In this document: piece after piece, positions 1-4,581 of the stretch
How positions within the stretch are numbered: position 1 is the first letter of the stretch
Layout: every line of letters starts with the position of its first letter
From: an uncultured Collinsella sp.
GTDB taxonomy: Bacteria > Actinomycetota > Coriobacteriia > Coriobacteriales > Coriobacteriaceae
Assembly: GCA_900553475.1 (NCBI GenBank)
Contig: USEF01000087.1
Coordinates: 1 to 6,692, forward strand
Direction: 5' to 3'
DNA: 6,692 bases
Position numbers and translations under genes: made by a program
Notes under the pieces: generated by a model
Database searches by the model: none
What the model was told of the DNA's origin: nothing
The model's input: the letters and a program-made list of their open reading frames with translations, nothing else

Positions 1-221
1 CGACACACTGTGTCGCGAATTAAGCTGGCCCCATTACCGAAGACCAGTGAGAGCTCCTGCCCAGAATCTCAATAGCTTAATAAAGGGCTCCCCTCCGGAA
101 GTTCAATGAGCATCCAAATTCCAAGCTGAAAAGCAAAGGAGTATCGAAGCCGTCAATGCTCATTTCCTATCGAACAGGCAGGTCAAAACAAGCTAATTAG
201 CCCGATGAACTGCTTGTATTT
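1..221. other. Gene-free left edge with a possible nuclease remnant
   Basis: No intact gene is visible on either strand. Plus frame 2 is open from base 2 to a TGA at 107-109, and its first residues (DTLCRELSWPHYRRPVR) resemble the LSWxHYR segment of the YhcG/DUF1016 PDDEXK-nuclease N-terminal domain. The likeness covers only about 17 residues and then stops, so this would be a decayed scrap at best. Bases 1-15 form a perfect odd palindrome (CGACACA-C-TGTGTCG). A 9-bp inverted repeat (AATGAGCAT at 105-113, ATGCTCATT at 156-164) lies further in. The stretch looks less GC-rich than the operon on the right, which fits an accessory or decayed region. Confidence 0.35.
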
Positions 222-243
222 TTGTCTACAAAATTGTATACAA
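214..243 (+). promoter_or_regulatory. Promoter and tandem operator of the ribbon-helix-helix gene
   Basis: Two decamers of the form TTGTNTACAA stand side by side: TTGTCTACAA at 222-231 and the perfect palindrome TTGTATACAA at 234-243, 12 bp apart start to start. A partial third copy (TTGTAT) begins at 214. A weak promoter fits over them, with TTGTAT (214-219) as -35, a 17-bp spacer and TATACA (237-242) as -10. Tandem short repeats with a 10-12 bp pitch covering the promoter are the usual operator layout for ribbon-helix-helix repressors, so autoregulation by the downstream protein is inferred. Confidence 0.45.
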
Positions 244-296
244 AAAGAGAATCCGAGAACCGGCGCTCGACATTATGTCGATCGATAGGAGGCGCC

Positions 297-563
297 ATGG
301 ATGCTAAGCAGCTCGAAAAGATGATGGGGTTTGCTCCCGGAGAGTTGAAGAAAGCCGCGGAAGCCTACGAAAAAGATGAGTGGCCGAAAGGTCACACCAT
401 CAAGTTGGGAAGGCCACCAATCTCCGATGAGCCGAGCGTCGTTATATCAGCACGTGTGGGCGAATCGATTCTTGAGGCGTTTGACGAAAAAGCCAAACGC
501 CATGGGCAAACACGCACGGAGCGGCTCAGAGAGCTCATTACACTTGATGCACTGATTGCCTAG
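297..563 (+). CDS. Ribbon-helix-helix (CopG-type) DNA-binding protein, orphan antitoxin-like
   Basis: This is an 88-residue protein. ATG at 297 is chosen because AGGAGG (287-292) lies just upstream; an in-frame TTG at 222 would put the start inside the operator-like repeats. The N-terminal half (residues 1-32) is acidic and helical (MDAKQLEKMMGF, then GELKKAAEAYEKDEWPKG). A GRPP turn at 38-41 follows, then a C-terminal ribbon-helix-helix unit: beta strand VVISARV (48-54), helix 1 (about 55-69), a GQT turn and helix 2 from TRTERLRELI. In CopG/MetJ-like dimers the paired strands read the DNA major groove. Such proteins are often antitoxins or autorepressors. No toxin gene lies on either side: upstream is gene-free and downstream is a hairpin followed by a convergent gene. 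It may therefore be a solitary regulator or the survivor of a toxin-antitoxin pair. Fold assignment is fairly secure; the biological role is unknown. Confidence 0.7.
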   Translation: MDAKQLEKMMGFAPGELKKAAEAYEKDEWPKGHTIKLGRPPISDEPSVVISARVGESILEAFDEKAKRHGQTRTERLRELITLDALIA

Positions 564-584
564 GCCCGCTCCCCCGTCGGACCC

Positions 585-651
585 AAACATGTACACCAGC
601 ATCCAAAGTCGACATTTTTCGACATCTTTGGATGCTGGTGTACATGTTTTT
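585..651 (+). terminator. Long perfect hairpin with T-run behind the ribbon-helix-helix gene
   Basis: Bases 585-608 and 626-649 are perfect reverse complements (24 bp) around a 17-base loop, and the right arm runs into TTTTT (647-651). It begins 21 bases after the stop codon at 561-563, so it probably terminates that transcript. The stem is far longer than a usual intrinsic terminator and only moderately GC-rich. The loop contains the heptamer TCGACAT twice (609-615 and 619-625). It could also be a palindromic mobile repeat that happens to terminate. Confidence 0.6.
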
Positions 652-719
652 GCTACATAGTCGTTGGGGACGTCCTTAAATGACCAGTCGTTAAAGAACG
701 CCCCCGATGACTAGTTAGC
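652..719. repeat. 68-bp imperfect palindrome at the 3' end of the dus gene
   Basis: Bases 652-684 pair with 687-719 around a two-base centre (all pairs sum to 1371). The stem has a 2x2 internal loop near its foot (656-657 against 714-715), mismatches at 670/701, 674/697 and 678/693, and G-U wobbles at 663/708, 665/706 and 681/690 when read on the plus strand. The stop codon of the convergent dihydrouridine synthase gene (715-717 on the minus strand) lies inside the right arm. No T-run follows on the minus strand, so it is not a standard terminator for that gene, though it could protect its mRNA 3' end. Confidence 0.55.
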
Positions 720-1668
720 CGTGGAAGCGAGCTGTGGGTGCAAGCGGCTGTTCACGAAAGACGCGCTCGACGGCAGCGCGGTATTCGTCGACCTTTTTGG
801 TCTTGCGTACGATCTTGTGGACGGTAGCGGGATCAGCGAAAGCGCACTTGGCGTAGAACCACCACTCCTTCATGCGGAAGACCGCATTGCCGCCAATCTC
901 TTCTGCATATGCCGCAAACAGCGTGTCGTGGAAGCGCTGCAGCTCAGCAGCCGTTGCAGCAGGGCCGCCCTTGACCATGCGAGCCAGAGCGGGGTTCGCG
1001 AGCAGGCCACGCCCCAACATCACATGGCGCGTGCCGGGATAGGCCTCCACCAGCGCGTCCATATCCTCAAGATCAAAAATGTCACCGTTATAGGCCACGG
1101 GGAACGGCGCACGCTCCAGCGTCTCGCCATAAAACTCTTTGCGCGGCGAACCCGTATAGCGGTCCTTCTGTACGCGCGGATGCACGATCAGCTCTGCCAA
1201 CGGCATGCGGCAATACAGATCGAGCACGCGCTCGTATTCGTCGTCATTCTCCAGCCCCAGCCTGGTCTTTACCGACACCGGCAACGGCGACCGCTCGCAC
1301 ACATCGCTTAAGAACGCCTCGAGCTCGTCGAGATTGCGCAAGAAACCCGAGCCCTTGCCCTTGGCGACAACCGTTCCCGAAGGGCAACCCAGGTTGAGAT
1401 TGACCTCGCGGTAGCCCATGTCGGCGAGCACCTGTGCCGCCCACACAAACTCGTCCGCGTTCTTGGACATCAGCTGAGGCACCACGTTGAGCCCCTGGTT
1501 ATTGGCAGGATCGATCTCCTTAAACGCCTTGCCGCCAAAGCGGTTTCCCACCCGCGGCGGCGGCAAAAACGGCGTGTAATAGCAATCGAGCGCACCGAAG
1601 CACTCCGCATGCACGCGACGGAACACATGCCCGGTAATCCCCTCCATAGGGGCCAGCGAAAGGATCAT
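715..1668 (-). CDS. dus: tRNA-dihydrouridine synthase (DusC-like length)
   Basis: A 317-residue FMN-dependent enzyme that reduces specific uridines in the D-loop of tRNA to dihydrouridine using NADPH; cytoplasmic. The N-terminus LAPMEGITG (5-13) is the FMN-binding start of the TIM barrel. The hallmark NLGCPS segment (92-97) carries the catalytic acid Cys95 and is followed by the glycine-rich KGKGSGFL (103-110). VSVKTRLG (131-138) supplies Lys134, and IVHPR (161-165) supplies the His163/Arg165 pair seen in the family. A YNGDI segment and a GRG phosphate-binding motif come later, before the small helical C-terminal domain. Length matches E. coli DusC (about 315) more than DusB, but which uridine it modifies cannot be told. 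The ATG at 1666-1668 has only a weak purine-rich ribosome site (GAGAAGAG). It stands alone, convergent with the ribbon-helix-helix gene, with no obvious tie to the catabolic operon. Confidence 0.93.
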   Translation of the reverse strand: MILSLAPMEGITGHVFRRVHAECFGALDCYYTPFLPPPRVGNRFGGKAFKEIDPANNQGLNVVPQLMSKNADEFVWAAQVLADMGYREVNLNLGCPSGTVVAKGKGSGFLRNLDELEAFLSDVCERSPLPVSVKTRLGLENDDEYERVLDLYCRMPLAELIVHPRVQKDRYTGSPRKEFYGETLERAPFPVAYNGDIFDLEDMDALVEAYPGTRHVMLGRGLLANPALARMVKGGPAATAAELQRFHDTLFAAYAEEIGGNAVFRMKEWWFYAKCAFADPATVHKIVRKTKKVDEYRAAVERVFREQPLAPTARFHG

Positions 1669-1692
1669 CTACTCTTCTCTCATATCAACACA

Positions 1693-1718
1693 ACAAAGGG
1701 GCCGTCCCTTTGTCACAT
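1693..1718. repeat. Short palindromic repeat, copy A
   Basis: ACAAAGGG (1693-1700) and CCCTTTGT (1706-1713) form an 8-bp perfect stem around 5 bases. Read on the minus strand, the sequence starts ATGTGACAAAGGG and matches the second copy at 2000-2032 at about 24 of 32 positions. It sits about 50 bases upstream of the dus start codon, so it could lie in that gene's leader or promoter region. No T-run follows on either strand. Confidence 0.5.
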
Positions 1719-1801
1719 GCATTATGCCTTGCGCTTCAGGCGATTCACAAGGAAGAGGTAGCTACTGAACGATGACCACCCTCCAGCCGCACCCCATACA
1801 A

Positions 1802-1984
1802 CGAGGTTTAATACTTTTCCCGAGAAGTGAACGAGTGAAAACGGGCCCCCGAAGCATCGGCACTTTCGAGATGCAATTTCCTGCGGTTTTGCCAGCCAAA
1901 TCCTGCGGATTTGACGTCTAAAAATGTCGATGCTTCGGAGGTCCAAGTATGGCCGTTCACTTCTCGGAAAAGTATTAGACCTCG
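1802..1984. repeat. 183-bp imperfect palindrome, MITE-like or structured-RNA element
   Basis: The two ends fold back on each other. Bases 1802-1833 pair with 1954-1984 with only one bulged C (1821) and one G-U pair. A 14- to 15-base mismatched internal loop follows, then 1849-1862 pairs with 1925-1938 (11 perfect pairs plus three more), fading out near 1866/1921. The apical ~54 bases contain a small hairpin (AAATCC-TGC-GGATTT, 1898-1912) and a 12-of-13 direct repeat TCCTGCGG(T/A)TTTG at 1879-1891 and 1901-1913. No convincing protein is encoded. No clear target-site duplication was found, so calling it a transposon derivative is an inference; a structured RNA is the alternative. Confidence 0.6.
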
Positions 1985-1999
1985 ATTTACATGCCACTC

Positions 2000-2032
2000 A
2001 ATGTGACAAAGTGGCTGCTCCTTTGTCACATT
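2000..2032. repeat. Short palindromic repeat, copy B
   Basis: AATGTGACAAAG (2000-2011) and CTTTGTCACATT (2021-2032) are perfect 12-bp reverse complements around a 9-base loop. It is the better-preserved relative of the palindrome at 1693-1718, and together they bracket the 183-bp palindrome. It lies directly beyond the operon terminator and has no T-run of its own. Confidence 0.6.
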
Positions 2033-2037
2033 CGATG

Positions 2038-2066
2038 AAAAAGGGCACCGATGTTAGTCGATGCCC
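2038..2066 (-). terminator. Intrinsic terminator of the deiminase operon
   Basis: On the minus strand GGGCATCGA (2058-2066) pairs with TCGGTGCCC (2043-2051) through nine pairs, one of them U-G, around a 6-base loop, and is followed at once by TTTTT (2038-2042). It lies about 50 bases after the stop codon of the MFS carrier and is the only canonical terminator of the three-gene operon. Confidence 0.85.
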
Positions 2067-2116
2067 CAAAGCGGCTGCAGGTTAAGCCCTACAGCGTATG
2101 TCTAAGACGAATCGAA

Positions 2117-3382
2117 CTATTCGTCCCAGGAGAGGTTCTTACCAGTCTTTTTTGCCAGCAGCAAGAACAGGCCGATAATAACGTTGCATGCGATGCAGAA
2201 GATGAAGACGCCCTGGAAGGAGCCGACAAGCTCATAGACCTTCATCATAACGGGCATGCCAAAGGCGCCGACGATATAGCCCACGGAGCAGATCAGCGCG
2301 AAGATGCGACCGAAATCGCGGGAGCCAAAGACATCCATAACCAAAACGGTCAGGGCAGTGCCAGCGATGACGTACATTACGTCGTTCACGCCTGCTGCGA
2401 GGATGCTGAGCGTCGAGTTGCCGCTGCTCATCATGAGCATGACAAAGGAGAGGATGGAGACAGCGAGCCAGCCCAGAATGGCCTTCGTGCTGCCGAACCT
2501 ATCGCAAGTGGTGCCGACGATCGGATTGAGGAACAGATCGAAGAGCGATGCAGCGGATACCATGAAGCCGCCCACCATGGGGCTAAAACCAACCTCGGAA
2601 GCATACGTCGGGAAGAGCTGGTTCATGCAGCAAGTGAGCTGAACGAGACAGAGGAAGCCGATGCAGAAGAAGAAGGCAGGCGACTTAATGGCGCGCGCAT
2701 AGCTAACGCCACGCGTGCTATCCTCGGTCGTCTCCTCGGTCTCGGTGACCGTCTCGCCCTCGACGTAGCCATAGGGCAGCATGCCCTTGTCCTGAGGCTT
2801 ATAGCGAATAATCAGGACGGAAGCGGGGAGAATGAGCACGGCGGAGACGCCAGCGAGCACCAGATAGCCAGTCCTCCAGCCAGCGGCCTCGATGACAGAG
2901 GTGATGACGGGGCTCATGATGAGCATGTAAATCGAGTTCACTGCCCAAGCGAGACCGATTGCCAGGCCACCAGATTTTTTGAACCACTGGTCAATAACGT
3001 CGGACATGGCGACGCCGGTGGTGAAGGCGAAGCAAACGCCAATCAGGGCGCCAGCGGCGATGAACATCCAGACTTCGGTGTAGAAGGCCATGCCTGCGCC
3101 GGCAGCAAGCAAAATAAGCTCGACAACGGGGAGCCAAACCTTGCCAACGACCTTGGGAATGAGTTTTCCGACAAACGGAAGAGCTGCCGCAAGACCAATG
3201 AGCGTTGCGGTGAAGTAATACGAGAAGATGGAATAGTCAAACCCGAACTCCTCGCACACGGGTGCGACGAAGGAGCCCGCGATGACGCTATAGGATCCGG
3301 TCGTGCCGGCAGACATAAGGCCGAGCGCGATTACGAGAACCCATGCGTAAACCTTGCTGCTCTTTAACTTTGCATTTTCCAT
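2117..3382 (-). CDS. MFS transporter, oxalate/formate-antiporter-like, last gene of operon
   Basis: A 421-residue, very hydrophobic inner-membrane protein with about twelve predicted helices. The start MENAKLKSSK (ATG at 3380-3382) is chosen because AGGAG (3391-3395) sits 8 bases upstream; a longer frame from 3415 would overlap the preceding gene. The first helix begins near residue 12 (YAWVLVIALGLM). WFKKSGGLAIGL (133-144) corresponds to the WF-x-K-R-G-x-A-x-G segment of the family. A charged loop of about 40 residues (193-234, beginning RYKPQDKGMLPYG and rich in Glu/Thr) separates the two six-helix halves. The PYG-type linker recalls oxalate/formate antiporter family members, which usually carry small carboxylates. 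Only 11 bases separate it from the carbamoyltransferase stop, and its ribosome site overlaps that stop, so translation is probably coupled. By position it should import the operon's substrate or exchange it for the end product. Classical agmatine deiminase clusters use an APC-type antiporter here instead, so the cargo is uncertain. Confidence 0.85.
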   Translation of the reverse strand: MENAKLKSSKVYAWVLVIALGLMSAGTTGSYSVIAGSFVAPVCEEFGFDYSIFSYYFTATLIGLAAALPFVGKLIPKVVGKVWLPVVELILLAAGAGMAFYTEVWMFIAAGALIGVCFAFTTGVAMSDVIDQWFKKSGGLAIGLAWAVNSIYMLIMSPVITSVIEAAGWRTGYLVLAGVSAVLILPASVLIIRYKPQDKGMLPYGYVEGETVTETEETTEDSTRGVSYARAIKSPAFFFCIGFLCLVQLTCCMNQLFPTYASEVGFSPMVGGFMVSAASLFDLFLNPIVGTTCDRFGSTKAILGWLAVSILSFVMLMMSSGNSTLSILAAGVNDVMYVIAGTALTVLVMDVFGSRDFGRIFALICSVGYIVGAFGMPVMMKVYELVGSFQGVFIFCIACNVIIGLFLLLAKKTGKNLSWDE

Positions 3383-3393
3383 TGATACAGCTC

Positions 3394-4458
3394 CTAGAGA
3401 CCCAGAAGGGCACACATAACGGCCTTGATGGTGTGCTGACGGTTCTCTGCCTCACGGAAGATGACCGAAGCGTTGGCCTCAAAGCACTCGTCGGCAATCT
3501 CAAAGCCCTCGGTGATGATTTCGCGATGGAGGTCGTTCTTGCACTGGTCGAGGAGCATTTTGCCGACACGGTGATCTGCGTTATGGACAGAGGGAAGCTC
3601 ATGCATGCAGAAGATGTCGGGATTGTTGGTGCGCTTGCACAGCTCGCTGGTGACGCGATAGGGGTACAAAGACTCGGCATCGCCCAGCCAGGAGTTGTAG
3701 TCGTCGGGATCCAGAACCTCTTCGCCGCACTCGGGGTTGATGTAGCGCCACTCCTCGGTAACGATAACGTCAACGCCATCCAGGGCATCGAGGTCAGAGG
3801 TGATGGTAAAGGTCCTATTGGGAGCGTACTTGGCGTAGCAGGCCTCCACCTCTTCGATCATTTCCTTGCACATCTGATGACGGAGGTCGTCGGGGCCGAT
3901 GGCGAGGAAGTCCATGTCGAGCATAGCGCACAGACGGCCATACCACACCGGGGCGCCGGCGCAGTTGCCAACGAAAGCCATCTTCTTGCCGCGGCTCGTA
4001 CGCAAACCGCCCCATTGCTCTTCCATCGTAAGAGCGTCAGCGAGCATCTGAGTCGGGTGATCGCCGAGAGTAAGGGCATTGATGACCGGGATGTCAACCA
4101 GGTCGGCGACGTCATAGAGGAACTGCTCGTCCTTCTGTGCGCGATAAACGATGAGATCATACATGCCGTTAAAGACGCGCATGGCGTCCTTGACGGTCTC
4201 GCAGTCACCCATGTGGGAGTTGGTCAGATAAGTGAAGCCCATGCCCAAATCGTTGCAGGAGGTCTCGAATGCGCAACGAGTACGGGTCGAGCCCCACTCA
4301 AAGTTGGCGAGGACGTTTTTGCCGGGGAAGTAGCGCTGGTCGACACCAGACTTCTTCTGAGCCTTAAGGTTCCAGGCAAGATCGATGAGATAGCGGAAAT
4401 CCTCGGAGGAGAGATCATGGATGTTGATGTAGTCGCGACCGCGGAGGCTGTTGTTCAT
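3394..4458 (-). CDS. Ornithine/putrescine-type carbamoyltransferase with divergent acceptor site
   Basis: A 354-residue member of the aspartate/ornithine carbamoyltransferase family. In this context it probably runs in the catabolic direction, phosphorolysing a carbamoylated amine to carbamoyl phosphate plus amine. The N-terminal domain keeps the carbamoyl-phosphate site: STRTR (57-61), Arg106 in VYRAQ, and HPTQ (134-137). The C-terminal part is ornithine-carbamoyltransferase-like (HNADHRVGK at 292-300; EAENRQHTIKAVM at 336-348). The acceptor site differs: HELP (286-289) replaces HCLP, TEEWRYIN (234-241) stands where ornithine enzymes have T-D-x-W-x-S-M-G, and VGNCAGAP (163-170) replaces the VGDxxNN segment. 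Putrescine enzymes known to me also keep HCLP. The substrate therefore cannot be called as ornithine or putrescine from motifs. ATG at 4456-4458 is favoured by an AAGGA site (4467-4470 region) 7-8 bases upstream. It is the second gene of the operon, 123 bases after the deiminase. Confidence 0.88.
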   Translation of the reverse strand: MNNSLRGRDYINIHDLSSEDFRYLIDLAWNLKAQKKSGVDQRYFPGKNVLANFEWGSTRTRCAFETSCNDLGMGFTYLTNSHMGDCETVKDAMRVFNGMYDLIVYRAQKDEQFLYDVADLVDIPVINALTLGDHPTQMLADALTMEEQWGGLRTSRGKKMAFVGNCAGAPVWYGRLCAMLDMDFLAIGPDDLRHQMCKEMIEEVEACYAKYAPNRTFTITSDLDALDGVDVIVTEEWRYINPECGEEVLDPDDYNSWLGDAESLYPYRVTSELCKRTNNPDIFCMHELPSVHNADHRVGKMLLDQCKNDLHREIITEGFEIADECFEANASVIFREAENRQHTIKAVMCALLGL

Positions 4459-4581
4459 GCCTATTTCCTTTCGAATTATTATCAAAATTATTGTTGAATG
4501 TGTCCCCGAGGAAAACACGGATATCCCTCGGGGAGCGGTACATGTGGCGCCTAAGCCAAAGAGCGCAGGCTCTAAGGCTCA
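4459..4581 (-). other. Intercistronic region with stem-loops between deiminase and carbamoyltransferase
   Basis: This 123-base gap is the only sizeable one in the operon. TCCCCGAGG (4526-4534 read on the minus strand) pairs perfectly with CCTCGGGGA (4503-4511) around 14 bases, and the loop includes the palindrome GGATATCC. A second, weaker hairpin (AGAGC-CTGC-GCTCT with flanking GCC/GGC pairs) lies just after the deiminase stop. Neither is followed by a T-run, so they look more like RNA-processing or stability elements than terminators. The last ~40 bases before the carbamoyltransferase are AT-rich and hold its ribosome site. Confidence 0.5.

Noticed and set aside
222..296. TTG start giving a 113-residue ribbon-helix-helix protein
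   Set aside because: It begins inside the tandem decamers and lacks a ribosome site, while ATG at 297 follows AGGAGG.
585..719. CRISPR array or attachment site at the paired palindromes
   Set aside because: There is no regular repeat-spacer pattern, no integrase or tRNA gene, and the two structures differ in sequence.
721..1444. Several open frames overlapping the dihydrouridine synthase
   Set aside because: All are out-of-frame or antisense to a gene with complete catalytic motifs and show no features of their own.
1722..2029. Two minus-strand open frames (1722-1997 and 1808-2029) upstream of dus
   Set aside because: They run through the 183-bp palindrome, so much of their sequence is dictated by it. 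There is no domain or convincing start. The tail near 1722-1800 (NLVVWGAAGG...) could be a remnant of a membrane protein end, but this is too little to call.
2051..3367. 438-codon plus-strand open frame opposite the MFS carrier
   Set aside because: Its product is full of Asp, Glu, His and Ala with no domain, which is what the reverse complement of hydrophobic codons yields. It has no ribosome site, and the opposite frame is a clear membrane protein.
3343..4497. 384-codon plus-strand open frame opposite the carbamoyltransferase
   Set aside because: Antisense shadow of a gene with intact family motifs; it crosses the start of the neighbouring gene and shows no recognisable fold.
4459..4518. 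20-residue N-terminal extension of the carbamoyltransferase
   Set aside because: It is translated from AT-rich leader and the stem-loop; the start at 4458 has a proper ribosome site.
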